37,495 nt of DNA from Clostridia bacterium (GTDB taxonomy: Bacteria > Bacillota_A > Clostridia > Oscillospirales > CAG-272). The stretch lies in assembly GCA_017501345.1 (NCBI GenBank), contig JAFVXC010000039.1, positions 1 to 37,495 of the forward strand, written 5' to 3'. A program made the position numbers and the translations under genes. The notes below the pieces were generated by a model. It was not told the DNA's origin. It searched no databases and saw only the letters and a list, made by a program, of their open reading frames with translations. Shown piece after piece: positions 6,946-14,687 of this stretch (position 1 is the stretch's first letter; every line of letters starts with the position of its first letter).

Positions 6946-9435
6946 ATGAAAAAAAGAATTCTTAGTCTGATCGTAGCCATCGTGATGGTGGCAAGCCTCA
7001 TTCCCGCGGCGGCGCTCAGCGTGGGGGCGGCGGAAAGAGTTCCCACCGGTGAAATCGGCGAGCTTTACTACTTCAACGACACGGATAACAACGTAACGAT
7101 CATTTACGGCAACGGCGCGTTGACAGCCACCGGCCTTGTCTCTATCCTACTTCCAAACGTAGTCATTGAGGACGGTGTGACCTCCATCGGCTCAACCGCT
7201 TTCCGGGGCGCTTCCTCCATAGAAAGCGTGACGATTCCCGCAAGTGTGGAGAGCATCGGAAACTATGCGTTTCAGGGGTGCGTCTCTCTCGAGAGCGTGA
7301 CCTACTACGGATCCACGGAGCCGACGTTAGGGAATGATCCCTTCAGGGGCTGCTTCTTGTCCGAGGTGAAGGTTCCCACGGATTATGAAGGCAGCACGTT
7401 CGCAGGCTTCAACGTTTCTGCGACGCTCACGCTGCCTACCTATCAGGTTTCCGTGACCGCTGTGCAGAACGGCACGGTCACGCCCGACGCGACAACGGCG
7501 AAGAGCGGCGACACCGTTACCTTGACCGTAGAGCCCGCAGAGGGCTATAAGCTCACAGCGCTTTCGGTCACCGATGCGAACGGCGACCCCGTTACTGTCA
7601 GCGAAAGCAATACCTTTGTAATGCCTGCGAGAGAGGTCACGGTCTCGGCGACCTTCAAGGAGATCGTATACGCAGAGAAGGATGAACTCGACGCGGCGGT
7701 TGCGGAGCTTGACAAGGCGATCGACGATCTCGACGCGGCGCTTGCAGACAAGGCGGACACCACCGCACTGAACGCGGCAGTATCGAGCCTTGAGACCGCG
7801 ATCGCGAACGCAGAGAAGGCGGCAAAGGACTACGCCGACACGAAGGATGCCGAGCAGCTTGAAGCCGTCAAGGGGCTGATCGCGACTGCGAAGCAGGAGG
7901 CGATCACGGCGGCAGAGACCGCCCTCACGGCAGCGAAGCAGGAGCTGAACGAAGCGATCAGCAAGAAGGCGGACATCACCGCACTGAACGCGGCAGTATC
8001 AAACCTTGAGACCGCGATCGCGAACGCAGAGAAGGCGGCAAAGGACTACGCCGACGCGCAGGATGCCGAGCAGCTTGAAGCCGTCAAGGGGCTGATCGCG
8101 ACCGCGAAGCAGGAGGCGATCGCGGCGGCAGAGACCGCACTCACGACAGCGAAGCAGGAGCTGAACGAAGCGATCGGCAAGAAGGCGGACACCACCGCAC
8201 TGAACGCGGCAGTATCGAACCTTGAGACTGCGATCGCGAACGCAGAGAAGGCGGCAAAGGACTACGCCGACACGCAGGATGCCGAGCAGCTTGAAGCCGT
8301 TAAGGGGCTGATCGCGACTGCAAAGCAGGAGGCGATCGCGGCGGCAGAGACCGCACTCACGACAGCGAAGCAGGAGCTGAACGAAGCGATCGGCAAGAAG
8401 GCGGACATCACCGCACTGAACGCGGCAGTATCGAGCCTTGAGACTGCGATTGCGAACGCAGAGAAGGCGGCAAAGGACTATGCCGACACGAAGGATGCCG
8501 AGCAGCTTGAGACCGTTAAGGGGCTGATCGCGACTGCGAAGCGGGAGGCGATCGCGGCGGCAGAGACCGCACTCACGACAGCGAAGCAGGAGCTGAACGA
8601 AGCGATCGGCAAGAAGGCGGACACCACCGCACTGAACGCGGCAGTATCGAGCCTTGAGACCGCGATCGCGAACGCAGAGAGGGCGGCAAAGGACTATGCC
8701 GACACGAAGGATGCCGAGCAGCTTGAGACCGTTAAGGGGCTGATCGCGACTGCAAAGCAGGAGGCGATCGCGGCGGCAGAGACCGCACTCACGACAGCGA
8801 AGGAAGAGCTTGAGAAGGAGATTGCGGCTGTCGACAAGAAGCTCGACCTCGCGGTGATCGACCTGAATCAGGCGATCGAAAAGGGCGACAAGAAGCTCGA
8901 CGACAAGATCACCGCGCTGACCGAGGCGCTTGCCGATGCAAAGGCGGCACTCGAAAAGGCGGATCAGGACAACAGACGGGAGCTTGATCTCAAGATCCTG
9001 AACGCAGAATCGGCACTTCAGGCGGCGATCAAGCAAGTTCAGAAGAACCTCGACGACGCAAAGGCGGCTCTGAGCGAGGCGATCGCAAGCGGTGACACCG
9101 AGCTCGACGGCAAGCTCAACGATCTGGACGACGCACTCGCGGCGGCAAGTGCGGCACACGAGGCGGCAGATGCGGCAAACAAGGCAGAGCTGACCGAGAA
9201 GATAGATAAGGCTTACGCAACGCTCGACGCGCTTGTCAAGGCGCTCCAGAAGGATCTCGAGGAGGCAAGGACGGCACTTGAAAAGGCAGATGCCGACAAC
9301 AGGGCGGCGCTTGAAGCAAAGGACAGCGCACTTCAGACCTTTGTCACCGTTGTATGCATCATTTCGTGCGTAACGCTTGGCGGAGTCGCGGCGTTCGTGA
9401 TCTGGTTCTTCATCGACAGAAAAAAGCGCATCTGA
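6946..9435 (+). CDS. Membrane-anchored coiled-coil surface protein with BspA-type LRR
   Basis: The 829-residue protein has, in order: a signal peptide (1 to about 29), a short BspA-like leucine-rich segment (about 60-130, e.g. VTSIGSTAFRG and VESIGNYAFQGC), a beta domain like the InlB/Flg_new B-repeat (about 165-238, GTVTPDATTAKSGDTVTL), then some 550 residues of Ala/Glu/Lys/Asp-rich coiled coil. Five near-identical 72-residue repeats make up about 269-625. The C-terminus has one membrane helix (about 798-822) and a short basic tail DRKKRI. It should stand as a long stalk on the cell surface with the head outermost, probably in adhesion. The start has AAGGAG 8 bases upstream. The exact DNA repeats suggest frequent length change by recombination. 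Confidence 0.85.
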   Translation: MKKRILSLIVAIVMVASLIPAAALSVGAAERVPTGEIGELYYFNDTDNNVTIIYGNGALTATGLVSILLPNVVIEDGVTSIGSTAFRGASSIESVTIPASVESIGNYAFQGCVSLESVTYYGSTEPTLGNDPFRGCFLSEVKVPTDYEGSTFAGFNVSATLTLPTYQVSVTAVQNGTVTPDATTAKSGDTVTLTVEPAEGYKLTALSVTDANGDPVTVSESNTFVMPAREVTVSATFKEIVYAEKDELDAAVAELDKAIDDLDAALADKADTTALNAAVSSLETAIANAEKAAKDYADTKDAEQLEAVKGLIATAKQEAITAAETALTAAKQELNEAISKKADITALNAAVSNLETAIANAEKAAKDYADAQDAEQLEAVKGLIATAKQEAIAAAETALTTAKQELNEAIGKKADTTALNAAVSNLETAIANAEKAAKDYADTQDAEQLEAVKGLIATAKQEAIAAAETALTTAKQELNEAIGKKADITALNAAVSSLETAIANAEKAAKDYADTKDAEQLETVKGLIATAKREAIAAAETALTTAKQELNEAIGKKADTTALNAAVSSLETAIANAERAAKDYADTKDAEQLETVKGLIATAKQEAIAAAETALTTAKEELEKEIAAVDKKLDLAVIDLNQAIEKGDKKLDDKITALTEALADAKAALEKADQDNRRELDLKILNAESALQAAIKQVQKNLDDAKAALSEAIASGDTELDGKLNDLDDALAAASAAHEAADAANKAELTEKIDKAYATLDALVKALQKDLEEARTALEKADADNRAALEAKDSALQTFVTVVCIISCVTLGGVAAFVIWFFIDRKKRI
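7753..8832 (+). repeat. Five tandem 216-bp repeats inside the coiled-coil gene
   Basis: Units start at 7753, 7969, 8185, 8401 and 8617, each exactly 216 bases (72 codons), differing at only a few positions (e.g. ACC/ATC after GCGGAC). The last unit departs from the pattern after about 8800. Each encodes a block including ALNAAVSSLETAIANAEKAA. Confidence 0.97.
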
Positions 9436-9478
9436 ACAGCACCGATCCGTAACACAAGATAAACGGACGTAAAGAAAG

Positions 9479-9514
9479 GCGAGCACGCCGCGCGGCGTGC
9501 TCGCTGATTTTATT
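9479..9514. terminator. Terminator between convergent genes
   Basis: A perfect 26-base palindrome (9479-9504; arms GCGAGCACGCCGC and complement) is followed by TGATTTTATT. It ends the coiled-coil gene and may also serve the minus-strand amidohydrolase. Confidence 0.8.
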
Positions 9515-9549
9515 GTGAAGCGGTCACCCATTGGAGGGCGTGGCTCCCT

Positions 9550-11151
9550 TTACCCTTCAAAGAGGACCCGATCCTCCTTGATCGTTGAAAGCACGCGGAT
9601 GTCCTTGATCTCGGTACGATCAACCGCGGTCGGATCGCGGTCGAGGAGAATGAGATCCGAAAGCGCGCCCGCCCGAAGGATCCCCTTGGTATTCTCCTCA
9701 AAGTAGGTGTACGCACCGCCGCGCGTCGCGGCGATCAGCGCGTCGTAAACGTCGAGGCGATTCTCCTCTCCGATCACGGTGCCGCTCCTCGTTACGCGGT
9801 TCACGGCGCACCATATCGAATGGAGCATATCGGGCGGCGTGACGGGGCAGTCCTGATGGAAGCTGAAGGGAATACCGAGAGCCCTCGCGCGCCGCGCGGG
9901 ACTGATCCGCGTGCCGCGTTCTCCGAGATTCCGAAGATGCGTGTCCCCCCAGTAGTAGCAGTGTCCGATGAAGAAGGACGCCATCATTCCGAGGCGCTTC
10001 ATCCGCTCGAGCTGATCGTATCGTACGGTCTGCGCGTGGATCATTACGGGACGGAGATCACGCCCGAGAAGCCCGCGCCGCTCTGCCTCCTCCTCGAAGG
10101 CAGAGAGAAACTGCTCGGATGCCGCGTCACCGTTGCAGTGTGCCATCACCTGAAGCCCCTCGTCGAGCGCTGCGCCGACGCGGAGACGGGCGGTCTTGTC
10201 CGATATCGTCGGATAGCCGCAATATTCGCTTTCTCCCTCGTAGGGAGAGGAGAGCCACGCCGTTCTTGCCTGCGGTGAGCCGTCGAGAAACATTTTGACG
10301 CCGCCGAGCTTCAGATGATTCCTGTAATCCCTGCCGAATTTCCGTAAGAGCTCCGCGCGGAGCTCTCGTTCCTTCGCCTTCGCCGTCATATACGCGACGA
10401 CGTCGACCCTCAGCTTTCCCTCGTCCGCAAGCGCGCCGAGCACGTTGATCTGAAAGGCACCGTTCGAGCCGCCCTCCTGGATCGTCGTATAGCCGTTTCT
10501 GATATAAAGCTCCTCGGCGAGCAGCATCCCCTCACGCGCCTCCGCCTTCGGGTCGGAGCTCTTAAAGATCTTCATAACGGATCCCTTCGCGGTTTCTTCA
10601 AAGTAGCCCGTGAGCGCACCGCTTTCGTCTCTTCCCGCAAAGCCGCCCGAGGGGCAGACGTATTCCCCGTCGAGAAGCCCTGCCTTTTTCATCGCGGCCG
10701 TATTGCAGGTGACGATATGCCCCGACTGGTGTACGCAGCAGATCGGATTGTCAAAGCCGAGCGTGTCGAGCACTCGCGCGTCGGGGTGGCGCCTCTCCTG
10801 TATAAGCTCGGGATCGTAGCCGCGACAGCTGATGGCTTCACCGTGTGTGAGACCCTTTCTTTCCCGATAGTCTCTGATGCGCTGCAGCAGCTCATCGAAG
10901 CTCGTGCATCCCGCCAGATTACAGTTTTTGAGCATATCAATGCCGTATCCGACTGCGTGGCTGTGACCGTCAACGAATGCGGGCATCAGCGTCCTTCCGT
11001 CGAGGTCGAAGCGGGAAGCACCCGACGCATCGAGGTCTTTGAGGGCGCCGACCGCGACGATCCTGCCGTTTTCCGAGAGAAGCGCCTCGGCGCGCGGTGC
11101 GGTCCTGTCCATCGTAAGGATCGGACCGTTGTAATAAAGAATTTTGCCCAT
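9550..11151 (-). CDS. Amidohydrolase family 3 (YtcJ-like) metal-dependent hydrolase
   Basis: The 533-residue protein fits the amidohydrolase-3 family in length and order. It has a small N-terminal beta sandwich (ILYYNGPILTMD), the metal motif DGHSHA (H63, H65), later conserved blocks around VHQSGH, the barrel strands KMFLDGSPQARTAW and MAHCNGDAASEQF, and a C-terminal beta segment ending LSDLILLDRDP. Such enzymes cleave amide or cyclic amide bonds, but members of this branch have few known substrates. It has no signal peptide. The start at 11151 follows an AAGGAAGG-type site. It is 92 bases downstream of the ZIP transporter gene on the same strand, so a metal-uptake plus metalloenzyme operon is plausible, though this link is inference. 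Confidence 0.88.
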   Translation of the reverse strand: MGKILYYNGPILTMDRTAPRAEALLSENGRIVAVGALKDLDASGASRFDLDGRTLMPAFVDGHSHAVGYGIDMLKNCNLAGCTSFDELLQRIRDYRERKGLTHGEAISCRGYDPELIQERRHPDARVLDTLGFDNPICCVHQSGHIVTCNTAAMKKAGLLDGEYVCPSGGFAGRDESGALTGYFEETAKGSVMKIFKSSDPKAEAREGMLLAEELYIRNGYTTIQEGGSNGAFQINVLGALADEGKLRVDVVAYMTAKAKERELRAELLRKFGRDYRNHLKLGGVKMFLDGSPQARTAWLSSPYEGESEYCGYPTISDKTARLRVGAALDEGLQVMAHCNGDAASEQFLSAFEEEAERRGLLGRDLRPVMIHAQTVRYDQLERMKRLGMMASFFIGHCYYWGDTHLRNLGERGTRISPARRARALGIPFSFHQDCPVTPPDMLHSIWCAVNRVTRSGTVIGEENRLDVYDALIAATRGGAYTYFEENTKGILRAGALSDLILLDRDPTAVDRTEIKDIRVLSTIKEDRVLFEG

Positions 11152-11243
11152 AATCTATCCTTCCTTGCACTGAAAAGTGCTGCTTCTTTTATTTTGCGTT
11201 ACGGCGTCCCCGAATATACGGAGAGCATCCGCACGCCCCGCAG

Positions 11244-12008
11244 TCATCCGAGCAGAACGTCCATTACGAGCATCAGAGAGAAGCCGACAAGGATCGCATA
11301 GGTCGCGCCGCGCTCGCTACCGTGGGCGTGTGTTTCGGGGATCATCTCATCGCTGATCACGTACAGCATCGTGCCACCCGCAAACGCAAGGGAGAAGGGC
11401 AGGATCACCGTGGAAAAGCTGACCGCAAAGTAGCCGATCAGCGTCCCGACGACCTCGACGAGCCCCGTGAGGAGGGCGATCACAAGGGTGCGCCCGCGCG
11501 ATACGCCCGCCGACAGCATCGGCGCGATGATGACCATTCCCTCGGGGATGTTCTGGAGCGCAATACCGCCCGCGATCGTGAGGGCGTGTGCCACGTTGTC
11601 AGAGCCGAAGCCGACCCCCGCCGCGATCCCCTCGGGGAGATTGTGGATGGCGATCGCCATAACGAACAGCATCACCTTGCTGAGATTTGAGCTTTTGTGC
11701 GTCTCCGTGTCGCCGCCCGTCAATTTGTGCAGGTGCGGGACGAGACGGTCGGTGAGATTCAGGCAAAGCGCGCCGACGAAGATGCCCGCGACCGTCATAA
11801 GGAGCGCGAGCGGCGTGCCGAAGGGCATACCGTATTCGAGGGACGGCAGGATCAGACCGAGCACCGCCGCCGACAGCATCACCCCTGCCGCGAAGGCGAG
11901 GACGATATCGCTGAAGCGATGCGACGTCTTTTTGAAGAGGAATCCGATGATTGCGCCGAGAACGGTAGCCCCGCCGACGCCGAGTGCGGTGAGTAATACG
12001 ATTGTCAT
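11244..12008 (-). CDS. ZIP family metal transporter (GufA-type)
   Basis: The 254-residue membrane protein has about eight helices. The ZIP signature pair is present: AIHNLPEGIAAG (H122, N123, E126) in one helix and ALQNIPEGM (Q152, N153, E156) in the next. The QN form of the second motif points to the GufA branch rather than E. coli ZupT, which has HN there. A His/Asp-containing loop (about 92-104) and the C-terminal DEMIPETHAHG are further possible metal ligands. The family moves zinc, iron or manganese into the cytoplasm. The start has GGAG 5 bases upstream and its own promoter, and it leads the pair with the amidohydrolase. Metal preference cannot be read from sequence. Confidence 0.92.
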   Translation of the reverse strand: MTIVLLTALGVGGATVLGAIIGFLFKKTSHRFSDIVLAFAAGVMLSAAVLGLILPSLEYGMPFGTPLALLMTVAGIFVGALCLNLTDRLVPHLHKLTGGDTETHKSSNLSKVMLFVMAIAIHNLPEGIAAGVGFGSDNVAHALTIAGGIALQNIPEGMVIIAPMLSAGVSRGRTLVIALLTGLVEVVGTLIGYFAVSFSTVILPFSLAFAGGTMLYVISDEMIPETHAHGSERGATYAILVGFSLMLVMDVLLG

Positions 12009-12144
12009 AGAAGCTCCTTTTTTTCGGTAGAATTGCGGCAGGTGCCATAGGGTGCTTACAGGTGGTTACGCGAGATCTGCGATCAAAACGGCAAGCCGCC
12101 TTTGTGCGTGCTTCATCTTCGGGTATGATATGAAAGGCAAGATT

Positions 12145-12173
12145 ATTATATCAAATGTAGGTGCTTTTGGCAA
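12145..12173 (-). promoter_or_regulatory. Promoter of the ZIP transporter gene
   Basis: Minus strand: TTGCCA (12173-12168), 17 bases, TATAAT (12150-12145). It leaves a leader of about 130 bases. Placed back to back with the tRNA promoter at 12233-12261. Confidence 0.75.
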
Positions 12174-12232
12174 GGGGTTTCGGTGAGAACGCAAATTTTT
12201 TCGATTTGTCCGCATTTTTTCAAAAAAAGGGG

Positions 12233-12261
12233 TTGACAAAAAAATCGGTTCGTGGTATAAT
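12233..12261 (+). promoter_or_regulatory. Promoter of the tRNA-Thr/tRNA-Tyr operon
   Basis: TTGACA (12233-12238), 17 bases, TATAAT (12256-12261). The stretch CAAAAAA-GGGGTTGACAAA is almost the same as before tRNA-Leu (about 3842-3860). Confidence 0.93.
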
Positions 12262-12314
12262 AGCATTCGTTCTGGTGAGTGACGCGGCGGCTTGCCGTCC
12301 TCAACCGCAGGGAT

Positions 12315-12389
12315 GCTGGTGTGGCTCAATGGCAGAGCAGCTGATTTGTAATCAGCAGGTTGATGGTTCGACTCCATTCACCAGCTCCA
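12315..12389 (+). tRNA. tRNA-Thr (anticodon TGT)
   Basis: Acceptor GCTGGTG (12315-12321) pairs with CACCAGC (12379-12385). Anticodon stem GCTGA/TCAGC encloses TTTGTAA, anticodon TGT. T-arm GATGGTTCGACTCCATT is normal. Discriminator T at 12386, and CCA is encoded at 12387-12389. Confidence 0.95.
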
Positions 12390-12415
12390 CCTAAAGAAAC
12401 CGGAATATTATATAT

Positions 12416-12496
12416 GGGAGCGTTCCCGAGTGGCCAAAGGGGGCAGACTGTAAATCTGTTGCGATTGCTTCGGTGGTCCGAATCCACCCGCTCCCA
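12416..12496 (+). tRNA. tRNA-Tyr (anticodon GTA)
   Basis: Acceptor GGGAGCG (12416-12422) pairs with CGCTCCC (12489-12495), discriminator A. The anticodon arm CAGACTGTAAATCTG carries GTA. A long variable arm (GCGATTGCTTCGG) fits class II tRNA-Tyr. CCA is not encoded. It lies 26 bases after tRNA-Thr in the same transcript; its 3' end is copied twice downstream. Confidence 0.95.
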
Positions 12497-12497
12497 T

Positions 12498-12536
12498 AAA
12501 AAATAAAAGGAAGTCAACGACTTCCTTTTATTTTTT
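12498..12536 (+). terminator. Terminator of the tRNA-Thr/Tyr operon
   Basis: An 18-bp perfect stem (12498-12515 with 12519-12536), core GGAAGTC-AAC-GACTTCC, with A-rich 5' and T-rich 3' arms. Confidence 0.9.
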
Positions 12537-12539
12537 ATC

Positions 12540-12842
12540 GTGTGTCGTGTAGAAGACCACCGACAGCGATGTTTGCCCAAGGGCAAACTCGCAGTCTCGC
12601 GGAAGGGGAGGAAAGGCTTTCGACTTTATTTCGCGCGAGACGTGTGGTCACGAATCCACCCAAAGAAAAGGAAGTCAACGACTTCCTTTTATTTTTTATT
12701 GAACGGTAGCTTGAGGACACGATGCAAGCGCGCAGAAAAGAAGGGTTTTCAGAAAACGAAGGACGTGCTTGCCGCCTCGCGCTTGCGCGAGGTAAGTGGT
12801 CACGAATCCACCCGCTCCCATAAAAAAGAAAAGGAAGCCCAA
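12540..12842. repeat. Array of tRNA-Tyr 3'-end fragments with copied terminators
   Basis: GTGGTCACGAATCCACCC (12644-12661) and GTGGTCACGAATCCACCC plus GCTCCCA (12796-12820) copy the 3' end of tRNA-Tyr. After the first comes the same terminator core GGAAGTC-AAC-GACTTCC with T-run (12666-12697). After the second comes a decayed version (GGAAGCC...). The spacers, about 110-140 bases, differ from one another but hold perfect palindromes: TTTGCCC-AA-GGGCAAA (12571-12586) and CCTCGCGC-TT-GCGCGAGG (12775-12792). GACCACCG (12555-12562) is an inverted copy of T-arm bases 12471-12478. This mirrors the tRNA-Leu array. No gene was found in the stretch. Confidence 0.8.
12666..12697 (+). terminator. Second copy of the tRNA-Tyr terminator
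   Basis: AAAAGGAAGTC-AAC-GACTTCCTTTT followed by ATTTTTT. It has the same core and 3' flank as the terminator at 12498-12536. Confidence 0.75.
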
Positions 12843-12878
12843 AGGCTGGTTCTTATAAGGAAGTTTGCCTGATACACG

Positions 12879-12926
12879 GTAGGGGCGAACTGTGTTCGCC
12901 CGCGGGAGACCACAGGTCTCCCCTAC
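12879..12926. repeat. Small inverted-repeat element with GTAGGGG ends
   Basis: GTAGGGG at the left and CCCCTAC at the right flank two hairpins, GGCGAAC-TGT-GTTCGCC and GGGAGACC-ACA-GGTCTCCC. It has the form of a short dispersed repeat with no coding capacity. Confidence 0.65.
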
Positions 12927-12961
12927 GGATAAGAAAAATTTGATACGCTGTAAACAAATAT

Positions 12962-12990
12962 TAACGCCGACAGAAAATCTGCCGGCGTTA
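12962..12990. terminator. Hairpin downstream of the Cys20 lipoprotein gene
   Basis: A 13-bp stem with one A-C mismatch (TAACGCCG side and CGGCGTTA side) around AAA. On the minus strand it is followed by AT-rich DNA, on the plus strand by GTTTTGTT, so it may stop transcription from both sides. Confidence 0.65.
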
Positions 12991-13026
12991 GTTTTGTTCT
13001 GTTCGATAAATTGGAATTTTTAAAAC

Positions 13027-13761
13027 TCACTTTAGATTGTAGTTCTCTTGAATTTTCATGTTAAATTCGCAAAGCGCTTTCTCGTCGTTCGCAAATGCCA
13101 ATTTGATTGTACGTGTTACAATAGACACTCTGTCATTCTCACGTGTAAATGTGTAATTCTCCGTAAAAATCAACTCATAAGGGCTATCTGTTGTAATCGG
13201 TTCTTTTGAGAGAGTCAAATCCTTAAAAATCAGTGTATAACGCTCATCCTTATAGAGCGTCATCGTATTATCTGCATCGCCATCGGGTGCGAAATTTGCA
13301 GGAAGCCTTATGGTAGTTCCCAGCTTTGCCATTACATCACCGAGAGCGTCATCAAATTCAATTCCAAAAGGAAGTGTGAGACCATCGAGTGGCACTTTGG
13401 TGTGGAAAGAATTGGTATACTCAGCGGTCTTTCCGTCTTTGGATGCTGTATAGTCATTGCTGAAACCAAAACTCTCACCGTTTGCAGCATAGCCGCCACC
13501 ATATTGTCCATCATAGTGAAATCCGAGGGTAGCATCGTATATTGACTTGCCGTTATATGTGTATGTGTCCATTTTTTCGATCATTTTGGATTGGGAGATT
13601 GGGGGGATAAACTCCTCGCTATCAAACCATGCTGTCAACACCGTAATATCCAGTTTTATAATAGGAGTTGGATTTGTTGTGACTTGTTGTCCTTGTTGGC
13701 TACAGCTAATCAAGAATAATACACAAACCAATACTAAAATCAATGCTATTAACTTTTTCAT
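13027..13761 (-). CDS. Putative lipoprotein, unknown family
   Basis: The 244-residue product begins with a short basic start, a hydrophobic run and LISC, so it should be cut before C20 and lipidated on the outer face of the membrane by Lgt (also encoded here). The mature part opens with a Gln/Thr/Pro linker. It continues as a beta-rich soluble domain with a Tyr/Gly-rich segment (about 75-95) and ends with Thr-rich strands (TFTREN, IVTRTIKLAF). No known domain is recognised. The start at 13761 follows GAGGAGG by 7 bases. The gene is clearly more AT-rich than its neighbours and is flanked by repeats on both sides, which hints at transfer. Confidence 0.8.
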   Translation of the reverse strand: MKKLIALILVLVCVLFLISCSQQGQQVTTNPTPIIKLDITVLTAWFDSEEFIPPISQSKMIEKMDTYTYNGKSIYDATLGFHYDGQYGGGYAANGESFGFSNDYTASKDGKTAEYTNSFHTKVPLDGLTLPFGIEFDDALGDVMAKLGTTIRLPANFAPDGDADNTMTLYKDERYTLIFKDLTLSKEPITTDSPYELIFTENYTFTRENDRVSIVTRTIKLAFANDEKALCEFNMKIQENYNLK

Positions 13762-13874
13762 ACAAATGCCTCCTCTATAAAATTCCTATTTATTCTCCTG
13801 CTTTATCGCCAGTTTCGCCTTTGTATTACAAAGGCATAGGGCAAAGCCCATACCCCTAAGGTTGCCCGCATCCC

Positions 13875-14014
13875 AAGGCTCCCTCCGGGAGGGAGCTGTC
13901 ACCGAAGGTGACTGAGGGAGAGTGCGTTACAATAAAGTTAATTTAACCCCAAAGTCACGCAGGCTCCTTCCGTCACGGCTACGCCGTGCCACCTCCCTCT
14001 CGGAGGGAGGCTTT
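13875..14014. repeat. MITE-like element, copy 1
   Basis: It starts with AAGGCTCCCTCC and ends with GGAGGGAGGCTTT, as imperfect terminal inverted repeats. Inside are a left hairpin with GAGCTGTCACCGAAGGTGACTGAGGGAG and a right one with CCGTCACGGCTACGCCGTGCCACC (split over arms). The same layout recurs at 18883-19003. No gene inside. The rest of 13762-14141 holds only this element, the hairpin at 14039-14066 and possible promoter signals. Confidence 0.75.
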
Positions 14015-14025
14015 TCGTTGGTTCC

Positions 14026-14054
14026 ATTATAACACAAATCGGCAGAGAAAACAA
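14026..14054 (-). promoter_or_regulatory. Possible promoter of the Cys20 lipoprotein gene
   Basis: Minus strand: TTGTTT (14054-14049), 17 bases, TATAAT (14031-14026). It is 265 bases from the start codon with the MITE-like element between, so the assignment is tentative. Confidence 0.4.
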
Positions 14055-14073
14055 GTTCTCTGCCGAAATTTTT
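14039..14073. terminator. Hairpin downstream of the DUF4430-like lipoprotein gene
   Basis: TCGGCAGAGAA (14039-14049) pairs perfectly with TTCTCTGCCGA (14056-14066). T-rich sequence follows on both strands, so it can end the minus-strand gene that stops at 14142. Confidence 0.75.
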
Positions 14074-14141
14074 GTGTCTGTCATTTCTCCGCTAAGAATG
14101 CAGAGACGACTTCCTTTTCTTTTTTATTGCTCAACGGTCGC

Positions 14142-14621
14142 TTAGTGCTCTACCATCGTGATAACGATCTCTGCACCGTTTGCGATTGCCGCATCATAGT
14201 CGGAAAGCGCCTTTCCGTCGACCTCGTAGGTCCAGATAAAGCCACCCTCCTCGACCGAGTACTCGTCGATCGAAACAAGTCTGCCCGTGTCCTCGTCGAG
14301 CACGCACGCAATGTCGTTGTCGGAGCAGTAGTCCGAAACGATCTCAAAGATGGTGAGCTCGCTGTGTGCCTTGAGTCCGTTGTAGAGAGCCTCCTCCTCG
14401 TCGATGACGGTGACCTCCTTGCCCGCTTCGTCGAGTGCTACGACCTTGATCGAGGTGATGAAGGATGCAGCGGTGGTGCCGTCGCCCTCCTCGTCGCCGC
14501 CTCCCTGACCTGCGGTCGTTTCTGCGTCTCCGCCGCCTTCGTCGCCCGAATCGCAGGCTACGGCAAAGGAAAGCATCAGAACGAGTGCCGTCAGAAGGGC
14601 AATCAGCTTCAGAAATTTCAT
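14142..14621 (-). CDS. Lipoprotein with DUF4430-like domain
   Basis: The 159-residue product has a basic start, a hydrophobic core and the lipobox AVAC (C23). A Gly/Asp/Glu-rich linker (about 24-50) follows, then a small alpha/beta domain. Its end (GGFIWTYEVDGKALSDY, then ANGAEIVITMVEH) fits DUF4430, a ubiquitin-like or SLBB-like surface domain found in Bacillota; related domains occur in cobalamin-binding (transcobalamin-like) surface proteins. The two Cys in about 95-105 might form a disulfide. The start at 14621 was chosen because AAGGAGG lies 8 bases upstream. It has its own promoter and terminator. Ligand unknown. Confidence 0.78.
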   Translation of the reverse strand: MKFLKLIALLTALVLMLSFAVACDSGDEGGGDAETTAGQGGGDEEGDGTTAASFITSIKVVALDEAGKEVTVIDEEEALYNGLKAHSELTIFEIVSDYCSDNDIACVLDEDTGRLVSIDEYSVEEGGFIWTYEVDGKALSDYDAAIANGAEIVITMVEH

Positions 14622-14658
14622 AATAGAATCCTCCTTAAAAGGTAAAGATGTTGTTATT

Positions 14659-14687
14659 ATTATACCTTTTTTTGGAGGATTCGTCAA
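14659..14687 (-). promoter_or_regulatory. Promoter of the DUF4430-like lipoprotein gene
   Basis: Minus strand: TTGACG (14687-14682), 17 bases, TATAAT (14664-14659), 38 bases before the start codon. Confidence 0.8.

Noticed and set aside
7999..9531. Long minus-strand open frame (510 residues) opposite the coiled-coil gene
   Set aside because: It is the mirror of the repeated Ala/Glu-rich gene, Cys/Arg/Leu-rich, with no ribosome site or known domain.
12796..12820. A further complete tRNA gene
   Set aside because: Only the T-arm and acceptor 3' side are present; no D-arm or anticodon arm can be formed upstream.
14105..14130. A fourth tRNA-Tyr terminator fragment (GACTTCCTTTTCTTTTTTATTG)
   Set aside because: It resembles the 3' half of the copied terminator, but lacks the other arm and tRNA sequence; kept only as a note.
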